Positions 1-7,724 of a DNA stretch of 35,670 bases are shown piece after piece. The stretch spans positions 1 to 35,670 of the forward strand of contig JAEZHF010000034.1 in the NCBI GenBank assembly GCA_023416745.1, written 5' to 3'. The position numbers and the translations under genes were made by a program. The notes beneath the pieces are model-generated. The model saw nothing but the letters and a program-made list of their open reading frames with translations. It made no database searches and was not told where the DNA came from. How positions within the stretch are numbered: position 1 is the stretch's first letter; the number at the start of each line of letters is the position of its first letter. This stretch comes from Bacillota bacterium. Its GTDB lineage: Bacteria; Bacillota; Clostridia; Christensenellales; SZUA-584.

Positions 1-60
1 GGCCTTCGATGATAGAATATCACACGTGCGATTTTGCGTCAAGGAGAGAGGTGTAGACAG

Positions 61-249
61 GTGGCAAAGTACTGCGAGATATGCAAGAAGGGCATCATGT
101 CCGGCAACACGGTCAGCCATTCAAACAGAAAATCCAGGAGAACATGGGCGCCCAATGTTCAGCGGGTAAGCGCTGTCGTTGAGGGCTCTCCCAAAAAGGT
201 TTATGTTTGTACCCGGTGCTTAAGATCCGGCAAGGTTACCCGCGGTTAG
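61..249 (+). CDS. rpmB: 50S ribosomal protein L28
   Basis: This is a structural protein of the large ribosomal subunit. It has 62 residues, the usual size for bacterial L28. The opening AKYCEICKKG, the centre SNRKSRRTWAPNVQ and the closing VCTRCLRSGKV are family hallmarks. Cys5/Cys8 and the later CTRC pair form the four-cysteine, zinc-ribbon (C+) version of the protein. The GTG at 61 is chosen as start because AAGGAGAG lies 12 bases upstream and the protein then begins exactly where family members begin; an upstream in-frame ATG at 34 would add a non-conserved tail. The gene is convergent with the long minus-strand operon that ends in spoVM, and it is followed by a strong terminator. A possible -10 box (TAGAAT, 13-18) lies upstream, but its -35 would fall outside the window. 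Confidence 0.97.
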   Translation: MAKYCEICKKGIMSGNTVSHSNRKSRRTWAPNVQRVSAVVEGSPKKVYVCTRCLRSGKVTRG

Positions 250-270
250 GAATATATTTTCTACCAGAAC

Positions 271-299
271 GGGCCGTCCTGACGCAGGGCGGCCTTTTT
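271..299 (+). terminator. Rho-independent terminator of rpmB
   Basis: An eight-pair GC-rich stem, GGCCGTCC (272-279) with GGGCGGCC (287-294) and one G-U pair, closes a seven-base loop and is followed directly by TTTTT. It starts about 20 bases after the rpmB stop codon. Confidence 0.9.
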
Positions 300-319
300 G
301 CTGTTTATAAAATGATATT

Positions 320-344
320 GCCCGGAAGGAAGTCTCCTCCGGGC
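320..344 (-). terminator. Possible terminator of the yicC-to-spoVM operon
   Basis: GCCCGGA and TCCGGGC form a seven-pair outer stem that continues inward as GGA/TCC across a one-base bulge. It lies about 60 bases beyond the spoVM stop on the minus strand. The downstream sequence on that strand is only moderately T-rich (AATATCATTTT), so termination is plausible rather than certain. It could also act as a back-to-back stop between the convergent rpmB and spoVM transcripts. Confidence 0.45.
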
Positions 345-369
345 AAAAGTTATGTATTGATTCTTACCT

Positions 370-397
370 CCCCAACGACAAAGGGTGTCATCTGGGG
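370..397 (-). other. Second hairpin between spoVM and rpmB
   Basis: CCCCA (370-374) pairs with TGGGG (393-397), and GACA (377-380) pairs with TGTC (386-389) across a small internal loop. It starts ten bases after the spoVM stop and precedes the stronger hairpin at 320-344. There is no T-run on either side, so it may protect the 3' end of the transcript or simply be a degenerate terminator. Confidence 0.4.
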
Positions 398-406
398 CTC
401 CTCAAT

Positions 407-472
407 TCAGGTAAACAGTCGCTTTAGTAACCCGCGGAGCAGCCGCGGCGCCCTGATACAGTAAATTCTCAT
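407..472 (-). CDS. spoVM: Stage V sporulation protein SpoVM
   Basis: This gene encodes a 21-residue amphipathic peptide. In Bacillus, SpoVM sits on the convex surface of the forespore, recognises its curvature and anchors the SpoIVA coat basement layer. The peptide begins MRIYCIRAP, in register with Bacillus SpoVM MKFYTIKLP, including the family's key proline at residue 9. It continues as a basic amphipathic helix rich in Leu, Arg and Lys (RLLRGLLKRLF). A GGAGGTGG ribosome site sits at good distance before the ATG. Position supports the call: in Bacillus subtilis spoVM lies between thiN and rpmB, as here. It is slightly shorter than the 26-residue Bacillus peptide. It probably shares a transcript with the 53-residue gene 23 bases upstream. 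I see no convincing sigma-E promoter. Confidence 0.9.
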   Translation of the reverse strand: MRIYCIRAPRLLRGLLKRLFT

Positions 473-495
473 CTTACCCACCTCCATTACACCCA

Positions 496-657
496 TCATA
501 ATTTTTTAGATACAACAAAAATACCGATAAATATCAGTATAGCGCCTAAGAACGCCAGCCACATCCAGTACGGAAGGAAGCAAATCAGCAGTATCACGCC
601 GATCGCGATAAGAATGATTGCCAATATCCGCCGCATAATACAGTTACCACAAAACAA
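496..657 (-). CDS. Small membrane protein of unknown function (53 aa)
   Basis: This is a short open frame between thiN and spoVM. The TTG start is favoured because a near-perfect GGAGGTGA (664-671) lies six bases upstream; the first in-frame ATG (634-636) is about 28 bases away. The product starts MFCGNCIMRR, placing a CxxC pair (Cys3, Cys6) just before the membrane. It then shows two hydrophobic segments, about residues 11-27 and 32-49, separated by a short turn (FLPYWMW), and ends in VSKKL. This predicts a two-pass helical hairpin with the basic MRR after the CxxC and a Lys-Lys tail. I do not recognise a named family. Its place just upstream of spoVM in the same direction allows, but does not prove, a sporulation or envelope role. 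Confidence 0.72.
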   Translation of the reverse strand: MFCGNCIMRRILAIILIAIGVILLICFLPYWMWLAFLGAILIFIGIFVVSKKL

Positions 658-728
658 AATATATCACCTCCGCATGAAAAGACCTGGATACTTCTTCTTT
701 GTATCATACGTCTTGATTGCGGGAAATG

Positions 729-1367
729 TTACGCTTTGCCTGTAATCTTAATGATCAGCGCATATCCGCCCTCGATCTTGAGCGTGGCCGGGCTGGCCAA
801 TATGATGTTGCTGATGCCGCGCGCCGCATCGCTGCGCAGCAGCAGCTTTTCCAAAGGGTACATGAGATTAGTTGCCGTGACGGTGATATCTCCGGTTATC
901 GGCAGTATTGAGACCGTCTGGCCAAGATAACCGTGAAGAATGTATGTATCGCGAGCTGCCGTTATCTCATGCAGCTCGTCAATGATACGGCAGTGCACAC
1001 CCGCTTTTTCAGCTTTAATCAGCATGCCAAGGTTGCCCAGTGCATGATCCAGCCGAAGACCCAATGCGCCGAGGAGCACAATATCATCCGCGCCCGATTC
1101 TAACGCCAGCGACATTGCTGCTTCAGTATCCGTTTCATTCTTGTGCACCGGAAGGCCTACCACCTTGGCTCCTCTGGATTTAATATGGGATAAGATATCA
1201 CCGTTTGCCGAATCAAAATCTCCGATCAGCACATCCGGAACAACAGAATACTTTGCCAGCGTATCAGCAGCGCCGTCCACACAGATAATCAGTCCGGCGT
1301 CCTGCACATGCGCCGCAAGCAGATCTTGTCCGGGCGGCATGCCGGCTGTTACGATTAGGCATTTCAT
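729..1367 (-). CDS. thiN: Thiamine pyrophosphokinase
   Basis: The enzyme transfers pyrophosphate from ATP to thiamine, giving thiamine diphosphate in the cytoplasm. The 212 residues match the usual length. The N-terminal domain carries VDGAAD (about 30-35) and IGDFDS (48-53), the acidic metal/ATP-binding motifs of the family. The middle has NETDTEAAMSLAL and LRLDHALGN, the TPK counterparts of the KDxTDxxxAL and RxDHxxxN motifs. The C-terminal half is the beta-rich thiamine-binding domain. Its ATG overlaps the rpe stop as ATGA, which implies coupled translation. No TPP riboswitch precedes it, as expected for a gene embedded in an operon of unrelated functions. Confidence 0.93.
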   Translation of the reverse strand: MKCLIVTAGMPPGQDLLAAHVQDAGLIICVDGAADTLAKYSVVPDVLIGDFDSANGDILSHIKSRGAKVVGLPVHKNETDTEAAMSLALESGADDIVLLGALGLRLDHALGNLGMLIKAEKAGVHCRIIDELHEITAARDTYILHGYLGQTVSILPITGDITVTATNLMYPLEKLLLRSDAARGISNIILASPATLKIEGGYALIIKITGKA

Positions 1368-2014
1368 AGCGGGTTTTTGAGCCTACTTATGACTTCAGAT
1401 GGATCCGGCGAATTGAATACGGCATTACCCGCCACAATAACGTTAACACCGGCCTGCGTCACTTCCTTGGCGTTATGGATACCGATACCACCGTCCATCT
1501 CTATATCCACATTGAGTCCTCTGTCGTCGATCATCCGTTTGAGCATCCGCGCCTTGTCGAGGGAATACGGCAGGAAGCTTTGCCCTCCGAACCCCGGATT
1601 GACGGACATCAGCAGCACCATATCCAGCTGGTCCAACACATAATCCAGTATGCTGAGTGGTGTATGTGGGTTCAGCGCGACGCCGCATTTTCTGCCTGTG
1701 GACCGTATAAGCTGCAGCGTTCTGTCCAAATGCACCGTTGCCTCCGCATGAACCGTAATGATGTCAGCTCCGACGTTTGCAAAATCCACGACATAGCGTT
1801 CCGGCGCCTGTACCATCAGGTGAACATCCAATGTCAGCGCTGTGATTTTGCGCATATCGCGTATCATGTACGCACCGAATGTTATATTGGGGACAAAATT
1901 ACCGTCCATAACATCGCAGTGGATATAATCCGCGCCGGCAGATTCCAGCAGTTTGATAGCGTCATTTATTCGCGTAAAATCTGCTGAGAGTACGGACGGG
2001 GCTACTTTAATCAT
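1364..2014 (-). CDS. rpe: Ribulose-phosphate 3-epimerase
   Basis: The enzyme interconverts D-ribulose 5-phosphate and D-xylulose 5-phosphate in the non-oxidative pentose phosphate pathway. It is a TIM barrel of 216 residues, the family length. Visible hallmarks are APSVLSADF at the N-terminus, IHCDVMDGNFVPN (His32 and Asp34 as metal ligands), DVHLMV (His64), SVNPGFGGQSF as phosphate loop, and EMDGGI (Asp173). The ATG at 2014 is preferred over an upstream in-frame start because AAAGGAG precedes it and the protein then begins MIKVAPSVLS like its relatives. It overlaps the end of rsgA by eight bases and the start of thiN by four. Confidence 0.96.
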   Translation of the reverse strand: MIKVAPSVLSADFTRINDAIKLLESAGADYIHCDVMDGNFVPNITFGAYMIRDMRKITALTLDVHLMVQAPERYVVDFANVGADIITVHAEATVHLDRTLQLIRSTGRKCGVALNPHTPLSILDYVLDQLDMVLLMSVNPGFGGQSFLPYSLDKARMLKRMIDDRGLNVDIEMDGGIGIHNAKEVTQAGVNVIVAGNAVFNSPDPSEVISRLKNPL

Positions 2015-2888
2015 ACTTATTCTCCTTTGCTTCCTGTAATTCATTTAATATCGTCAGGTACCGCTGATAGCGGTCCTTGCTGATCAGACCATCTGCAACC
2101 GCAGCCTTTACACTGCATTGCGGTTCCTTATCGTGCAGGCAGCTGATAAACCGGCATTGGTGAGAATAAATGCTCAAATCGTCGCACAGTGCGCAAAGCT
2201 CTGAAGGCTGTATGTCATTTGCTTCAAGAAAGGAGAAGCCCGGCGTGTCCACCACGGTGCCTGAAAACCCCTGCAGCACCATCAACTCGGCGTGGCGCGT
2301 TGTATGCCGCCCGCGGTCAACCTTTTTGGACAGCCCGCCGGTCTCAAGCGACAAGCCGGCAAACAACGCATTCAGCAAAGACGACTTCCCCGTTGCAGAC
2401 TGTCCGGCAAAGCAGGTGCAGCAACCGGCGAGGTATGACTTAAGTGCATCCAACCCTTCGCCTGTTGCCGCTGATACACATAAGCTCGGACAAACGTTTC
2501 TGTACTCAGATTGGAGTTCTTCAACTTCTTGTGAATCCACTGCATCACATTTGTTGATGACAAGCACAGGTTGAATATTCGATTTTTTAGCATAAATAAT
2601 CAATTTATCGCACAGCAGCTTGTCAACAGGAGGCTTATATACCGAAACGACAATCGCGATCATATCGACGTTGACAACCCGTGGGCGCTTCAGCTCATTT
2701 TTACGGGGCAGTATTTCCTCAATTAGGCCTGAACAGCCTTCCGAAATTGAGAAACGGACAAAATCGCCGGGGAGCGGTGTCATGCCGTCATTTCGAAAAC
2801 GACCGCGAGCTTTGCACTCATGGGTTTTCTCGTTGACGTCCAGCACATAATAAAAACCGCCGACGCCCTTCAATATACGGCCTGTCAA
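2007..2888 (-). CDS. rsgA: Small ribosomal subunit biogenesis GTPase RsgA
   Basis: RsgA is a circularly permuted GTPase that checks the maturing 30S subunit and releases late assembly factors. The order is OB-fold (about 1-65), GTPase, zinc domain. Within the GTPase, G4 (VINKCD) precedes G1 (GQSATGKSSLLNAL) and G3 (DTPGF), the permuted order typical of this family. The zinc site reads CRFISCLHDKEPQC, a CX4CXHX5C pattern. The TTG at 2888 is chosen because TGAGG sits eight bases upstream and gives LTGRILKGVGGFYYV, the normal family beginning; a TTG at 2912 is an alternative that would overlap prkC. Neighbours prkC and rpe are standard in Firmicutes, where PrkC is known to phosphorylate RsgA. 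Confidence 0.95.
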   Translation of the reverse strand: MTGRILKGVGGFYYVLDVNEKTHECKARGRFRNDGMTPLPGDFVRFSISEGCSGLIEEILPRKNELKRPRVVNVDMIAIVVSVYKPPVDKLLCDKLIIYAKKSNIQPVLVINKCDAVDSQEVEELQSEYRNVCPSLCVSAATGEGLDALKSYLAGCCTCFAGQSATGKSSLLNALFAGLSLETGGLSKKVDRGRHTTRHAELMVLQGFSGTVVDTPGFSFLEANDIQPSELCALCDDLSIYSHQCRFISCLHDKEPQCSVKAAVADGLISKDRYQRYLTILNELQEAKENKYD

Positions 2889-2898
2889 AATAAATACC

Positions 2899-4734
2899 TC
2901 ATTTGACTTCAATGGTACTGCTTAATACTTCAACATTGTTCAGCAATACCCGAATGGTTTTCTGACCCTCGGTTAGGCAGTTGATGCTTAAGTCCAGCGG
3001 AAGGACGCCGACTTCGGGCTGCATTTCCTGAACAAAGCTGACTTTGTGCCGGTCCAGTGTATCTTCTACGATGATGCGAAGTATTGACTCTTTTTCCGCG
3101 ACATTAACGGAAGCATAGAACCGACCAGAATACGGTTTATCCTTGAAAGCGCTGATCCAGAGCGTAATCTCGTTAACAAAAGGAGTTTGTATTCCCTGTT
3201 CCGGACTCTGCGAGGTTACCGTTCCCTCCGCCAGTATGCTCTCCTGTTCGTAGACATAGCAATTTTTAAACCCTGCATCGTAAAGCAGCGGCACGGCCTG
3301 ACTGAGCATCGTATCCACCAGTTGAGGCACCGCTCCGCTGGGAGTACTCTCTCCCGAAACAATCAGGCTGACGGGATCTCCTTCCATCACAATACTTCCT
3401 GCATCCGGAGACTGCGCGAAAACATGTCCAGACTCGAAGTCCGCGGCTTCTTCATATGATATATTGTCAATGACAAGGCCCATCTGTTCAATGAGTGCAG
3501 CTGCATCTTCCAAGCTTAAGTCATACACATCCGGCATCAGCATGTCCGATGGACCGCTTGAAACCGTTAGTATAATGGTATCGCCTTTCAGAACCTGACT
3601 GTTGGCAGATGGCGATTGGGATATAACCACGCCCAAGGGTACTGTTTCGCTGGGTTCAAAGTTTGTGTCTGCCAGCAATCCTAAACCCGTAATCTCTTCG
3701 ACCGCAGCATCTAGGTCTTTCCCTGCCGTATCCGGCACCTGCAGTGTTTCCATCGCTGCTTTATGTATGGCCCCAACGCCCAGCAACGCGGCAAGCGAGA
3801 CCCCCAAGATTAGCACTACAAGCACGCATACTTTCCAAATTTTAAACTTTCGGGCCAACTGTTTGATGTTTTCAGTAACAGCAGTGTGTTGATATGGAAG
3901 ATCAATAAACGCACCGCTTGGGTCCACAAGCGCTCTTACCAGATCATCACGGAACGCATCCATAGAGCGGTATCTGTCACGTTTGTTTTTGCTCGTGGCT
4001 TTGAGTATAATTTTATTAATCGACTCGGAAAGGGCAGAATTCTTGAATGCCGGCGCTGTTATCTGTTCATTGATATGCTTTAATGCTACGGATACGGTCT
4101 GGTCACCCGTATAAGGCAGTTCTCCGGTTGTCATCTCATAAAGCATAATACCGAGCGAATATATATCGGTCCTTGCATCCACGCTTTCTCCACGCGCCTG
4201 CTCCGGTGAAATATAGTAGACGGAACCTATCACCTGTGATTCTGTCTCATGACGCGCAGAGAGGCTTTTCGCAATGCCAAAATCGGTAACCATTGCCTTT
4301 TTGTCCGCATCGATCAGAACATTTTGCGGTTTGATGTCACGGTGAATAATACCCCTTTTATGAGCCGAGGACAGTGCGGAACATATCTGGATGGCATATT
4401 GAATGGCTTCTCTTTCCTCAACGATCTGTGAAATGTCGATCAGCGATTTAAGCGTTCGGCCTTCAATAAACTCCATTACCATATAATAAACACCGTCATC
4501 GCAACCGATGTCGGTAACCCGAACGATATTATCATGCTCCAGAGAAAAGGCGGCTGACGCTTCTTTTTTAAAACGGTTAACGTATTCTGTATTGTCTGAG
4601 AACTTCTCTTTGAGCACCTTAACTGCAACAAATCTGCCGGTTTTTTTGCACAGCGCTTTGTATATATATGCCATGCCACCCGAATCGATGCTTTCAGTGA
4701 TGGTATACCTGCCGCCGAGTGTGCGTCCTGTCAT
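2899..4734 (-). CDS. prkC: PASTA-domain Ser/Thr protein kinase (PrkC/PknB type)
   Basis: This is a membrane kinase that senses muropeptides or lipid II outside the cell and phosphorylates cytoplasmic targets. Residues 1-270 form the kinase: VAVKVL (Lys39), HRDIKPQN (Asp133), DFG (151-153) and the SPEQARGE activation segment. A basic stretch precedes one membrane helix at about 300-322. Three extracellular PASTA repeats follow at roughly 330-396, 398-463 and 468-530. An Ig-like C-terminal region of about 80 residues finishes the protein, as in many clostridial homologues. One oddity is the nucleotide loop, IDSGGMAYIY, which has Asp17 where the first glycine of GxGGMA is expected; other catalytic residues are intact. 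The start overlaps the prpC stop (ATGA), pairing kinase with phosphatase as usual. Confidence 0.95.
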   Translation of the reverse strand: MTGRTLGGRYTITESIDSGGMAYIYKALCKKTGRFVAVKVLKEKFSDNTEYVNRFKKEASAAFSLEHDNIVRVTDIGCDDGVYYMVMEFIEGRTLKSLIDISQIVEEREAIQYAIQICSALSSAHKRGIIHRDIKPQNVLIDADKKAMVTDFGIAKSLSARHETESQVIGSVYYISPEQARGESVDARTDIYSLGIMLYEMTTGELPYTGDQTVSVALKHINEQITAPAFKNSALSESINKIILKATSKNKRDRYRSMDAFRDDLVRALVDPSGAFIDLPYQHTAVTENIKQLARKFKIWKVCVLVVLILGVSLAALLGVGAIHKAAMETLQVPDTAGKDLDAAVEEITGLGLLADTNFEPSETVPLGVVISQSPSANSQVLKGDTIILTVSSGPSDMLMPDVYDLSLEDAAALIEQMGLVIDNISYEEAADFESGHVFAQSPDAGSIVMEGDPVSLIVSGESTPSGAVPQLVDTMLSQAVPLLYDAGFKNCYVYEQESILAEGTVTSQSPEQGIQTPFVNEITLWISAFKDKPYSGRFYASVNVAEKESILRIIVEDTLDRHKVSFVQEMQPEVGVLPLDLSINCLTEGQKTIRVLLNNVEVLSSTIEVK

Positions 4735-5459
4735 AGCCGTTCACCATCCGTTTCCACGATAAACACCGTTATGTTATCGGTTCCCCCGAAAGCAAGCGCT
4801 GCTTCAATCAAGGTGTCAGCCGCCTTTGCTACTCCCTCCAGCAGCGTCTTCGTGATCTGATCGTCCGTTACTGCGTTTGTTAAACCATCACTGCACAGCA
4901 ACAGTATATCGCCGGCCTCAAGATTAATGGTCATTACATCAGCATCAACTTTATTTTCGGCACCGATGGCGCGTGTAATGATATTACGTTGCGGATGATG
5001 AAGGGCTTCCTCTTTTGTAATATAGCCATTTTCAATCAGCATCTGAACATATGAATGATCTTTTGTCAGCTGTTTCAACCGTCCCGATCTGAACAGGTAG
5101 GCACGTGAGTCACCCACATGTCCGATCAGCGCCTGTCTACCCTTGAGGTTAATTATCGTAGCTGTGGAGCCCATTCCTTGCAGTTCTTTATCCCGAAGTG
5201 CTCTTTCCCATACGAGTTTATTGATATCAGAAAGCAGTCCCGTAATCGAGTCTGAACTGATAAGTGAACTATTATTTATATCACTTAGAAACTGTTTTGC
5301 GGTATCGACGACGATCTGGCTGGCCACTTCGCCGCCACTGTGTCCGCCCATACCGTCGGCGACTACAGCAAATAGGCAGCCGTCTTTCTCAATGGCAAAA
5401 GAGTTGTCTTCGTTCTTTTTTCGGACAAGTCCGATATGGGTTCTCAAATAATAAGTCAT
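4731..5459 (-). CDS. prpC: PP2C-family protein phosphatase (Stp/PrpC)
   Basis: This is a metal-dependent Ser/Thr phosphatase that reverses the action of the PrkC kinase encoded next to it. The 242 residues match the soluble bacterial PP2C size. Motifs in order are THIGLVRKKNEDNSF (Asp18), VADGMGGHSGGEVAS (Asp35, Gly36), GHVGDSRAYL, LLCSDGLTN and GGTDNITV, all with the metal-binding acidic residues in place. The ATG at 5459 is preferred because GAGAGGA precedes it and the N-terminus then matches the family; it overlaps the rlmN stop as ATGA. A longer frame from 5492 would run back into rlmN without conserved sequence. Confidence 0.95.
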   Translation of the reverse strand: MTYYLRTHIGLVRKKNEDNSFAIEKDGCLFAVVADGMGGHSGGEVASQIVVDTAKQFLSDINNSSLISSDSITGLLSDINKLVWERALRDKELQGMGSTATIINLKGRQALIGHVGDSRAYLFRSGRLKQLTKDHSYVQMLIENGYITKEEALHHPQRNIITRAIGAENKVDADVMTINLEAGDILLLCSDGLTNAVTDDQITKTLLEGVAKAADTLIEAALAFGGTDNITVFIVETDGERL

Positions 5460-6460
5460 TTTTCCTCTCGCTTCAGCTTGAGTTGTCCGCATGCGCCTTC
5501 TATATCGCCCCCGAGTGCGCGGCGCATCGTAGCGCTAAATCCTTCTTTTTCCAGTGCAGCTACAAACGCATAGGCTTCCTTTTCGGACGGCGGAGTAAAG
5601 CTGCCCACGGCTTCATTGAGCGGTATTACGTTGATATGGCAGTTGAGACCTTTGAGCAGCTGTTTCAGCATACTTCTGTCTTCTGCACTGTCATTGAATC
5701 CCCGGATCAGCGTATATTCAATTATAACGCGGCGGCCTGTTTTTTTAAAGTATTCCGCAGCAGCGGCAATAATCTGTTTCACGCTGTAAGCCTTGGCCAC
5801 CGGCATGATGACTCGCCTTTTTTCATCCGTTGCGGCGTGCAGCGATATGCACAGCGTCAGTGGCAGGCCCTCTTCTGCCAGCTTCTTCATGCCGGGCACC
5901 AGCCCGCAGGTGGACAATGATACGTGCCGCAGACCGATACCGAAATCCGACTGCAGGGCACGGACGAAAGACAGAACATTATCCAGATTATCCAGCGGCT
6001 CACCGGAACCCATCAGCACGACGTTGGAGATGTCGCCGTCCTCTTTGGCGGCTATCAGCTGCGCCATCATTTCGCCCGGCGTCAGGTTGCGCACCAACCC
6101 ATTTGCACCAGAAGCGCAGAATGCACAGCCCATCGCGCACCCAAGCTGTGTGGACACACAGAGCGTCCGCCCATGGTGATACTGCATCACAACGCATTCC
6201 ACCAGCCCGCCGCCTTGAAGTGCGAGCAGCAGCTTGATCGTACCATCCTTCGCGACATGCTTTTCGGCCACGTGTGCATAGCCTTCGTGATGGGTATTAC
6301 GCAGCTTTTCGCGTAACTCCTTGGGCAGGTTAGTCATGTCTTCAAACGGCACACCCTTGATCAGCCAGCTTTTTAGCTGCTTGGCGGCAAACGGTCTTGC
6401 ACCCATCTCCGTCAGCAGCGTTTCCAGTTCCTTTATGCTCAAAGACAACATCTCATTCAT
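5456..6460 (-). CDS. rlmN: Dual-specificity 23S rRNA/tRNA adenine-C2 methyltransferase RlmN
   Basis: RlmN is a radical SAM enzyme that makes m2A at position 2503 of 23S rRNA and position 37 of some tRNAs. The 334 residues fit the family. The [4Fe-4S] cysteines appear in GCAMGCAFCASG (Cys108, Cys112, Cys115). The C-terminal ACGQL holds the mechanistic cysteine (about Cys324) that forms the methylated intermediate. GSGEPLDN and ISLHAATDEKR are further RlmN motifs. The absence of Cfr-specific context and the housekeeping location favour RlmN over the resistance enzyme Cfr. Two starts are possible, 6460 and 6451 (Met4); AAAGAG is better spaced for the second, but the difference is three residues. 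Confidence 0.95.
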   Translation of the reverse strand: MNEMLSLSIKELETLLTEMGARPFAAKQLKSWLIKGVPFEDMTNLPKELREKLRNTHHEGYAHVAEKHVAKDGTIKLLLALQGGGLVECVVMQYHHGRTLCVSTQLGCAMGCAFCASGANGLVRNLTPGEMMAQLIAAKEDGDISNVVLMGSGEPLDNLDNVLSFVRALQSDFGIGLRHVSLSTCGLVPGMKKLAEEGLPLTLCISLHAATDEKRRVIMPVAKAYSVKQIIAAAAEYFKKTGRRVIIEYTLIRGFNDSAEDRSMLKQLLKGLNCHINVIPLNEAVGSFTPPSEKEAYAFVAALEKEGFSATMRRALGGDIEGACGQLKLKREEK

Positions 6461-7724
6461 CTCTTTGTATCACCGCAATATAAAACCCGTCGGAATCCGC
6501 GATATGCGGATATAGTGTTTCGGGCTTTCCCTTGTATTGATATCCGGCATGGCTTTGGATAAATACATCCGTCACACCTTCATTTTCTTCTCTGTTGATA
6601 GAGCAGGTGGAATAGACCAGCCGCCCACCCGGCTTCACGTAACTGGCACACGTGTTCAGTATCTCCTTCTGCATCACGACGAGCGCCTCGATGTCTACCA
6701 GCTTGCGGGTGTACCTTATGTCCGCGCTGTGCGCCATCAGGCCGGAAGCGCTGCACGGTACGTCCGCTAGCACCACGTCAAAACTGCCAGCCAGCGCTGG
6801 TTCATATTCGCGTGCATTGCGCAGCTCGCAACGAGCAGAGACGTCCAGCCGTTCAAAGTTCTTACGCATCATATCAACACGGTGTTCGTGTACGTCCCAA
6901 GCGGTGATGTCCAGCTCTCCCGCCATCAGCGAGGCTGCGTATGCACTTTTACCGCCGGGAGCCGCGCAGCAATCCAGCAGCCGTTCTCCCTTTTGGACGT
7001 TCGCGGCCAGCACCGCACGCATCGCGCTCTCGGATTGCACGGCGATCCAGCCGTTCCTATAGACCGGCAGGGCTTCGATATCCGTCAGTCCGGTCACCAT
7101 GTAGGCACTGTCCACTTGGCCTTTACTGTACTCAAGACCCAGTCTGCCAAGCTCATCCTCCATCGCCTGTACTGAGGTCTTCAGAGTGTTGACCCTGATG
7201 ACCGTGGTATGCGGCGCACGGTACATGAGCAGCGCTTCTGCGAAGTCGTAACCGAAGTCAGCGATATATTTCTCACACATCCACAGCGGGTAGCTCGCTG
7301 CTACGGACAGTGCCTGTGCGCTCCTCCCCTGCGGGTAGCGGATTTCGTCCTTGCCCCTGTCCAGTGCGCGCAACACACCGTTCACGAACCCAGCAGTCTG
7401 CGGCTTGATACGCTTTGCCAGTGCGACGCTTTCGTTCACCGCCGCGTGTGTCTCCACATTCAGGTACAGCAGTTGACACACACCCAGTCGCAGTATGTTC
7501 CGGACGCTGCCATGTACGCGACCCGATTTGATAAAGCCGCTGAGCGCATGGTCAATACGGATGAGATTCTCCAATGTTGTCAGCACCATCCGTGTTGCAA
7601 AACGTCGGTCACCGTCAGAGAGCGACGGTGGCAAATGCTTCTTAAGCGCGAGCGAAGTATAAGAGCCGTCCCGCATCACCGCGCTCAGCGCGTCGTAGGC
7701 AGCCTGGCGGGCGTTCACAGGCAT
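6453..7724 (-). CDS. rsmB: 16S rRNA (cytosine-967-C5)-methyltransferase RsmB
   Basis: The enzyme methylates C967 of 16S rRNA. The N-terminal 130 residues resemble the all-helical NusB RNA-binding fold, with the typical opening NARQAAYDALSAV. The C-terminal part is a Rossmann methyltransferase: LLDCCAAPGGKSAYAA (SAM loop), DVPCSASG (cysteine that releases product) and YSTCSINREENE (catalytic cysteine), the standard pair for m5C enzymes. The start at 7724 gives MPVNARQ and overlaps the fmt stop by ten bases; a longer frame from 7784 lies wholly inside fmt and adds unrelated residues. Length is then 423, normal for the family. The neighbours fmt and rlmN are the usual ones. Confidence 0.94.
   Translation of the reverse strand: MPVNARQAAYDALSAVMRDGSYTSLALKKHLPPSLSDGDRRFATRMVLTTLENLIRIDHALSGFIKSGRVHGSVRNILRLGVCQLLYLNVETHAAVNESVALAKRIKPQTAGFVNGVLRALDRGKDEIRYPQGRSAQALSVAASYPLWMCEKYIADFGYDFAEALLMYRAPHTTVIRVNTLKTSVQAMEDELGRLGLEYSKGQVDSAYMVTGLTDIEALPVYRNGWIAVQSESAMRAVLAANVQKGERLLDCCAAPGGKSAYAASLMAGELDITAWDVHEHRVDMMRKNFERLDVSARCELRNAREYEPALAGSFDVVLADVPCSASGLMAHSADIRYTRKLVDIEALVVMQKEILNTCASYVKPGGRLVYSTCSINREENEGVTDVFIQSHAGYQYKGKPETLYPHIADSDGFYIAVIQRDE

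Noticed and set aside
658..728. A sigma-E type promoter for the small membrane gene and spoVM
   Set aside because: GATACAAA in this gap resembles a sigma-E -10, but no matching -35 was found at the right distance, so it is not reported as a feature.
1368..1400. TPP riboswitch ahead of thiN
   Set aside because: thiN starts inside the rpe stop codon. There is no leader and no thi-box sequence.
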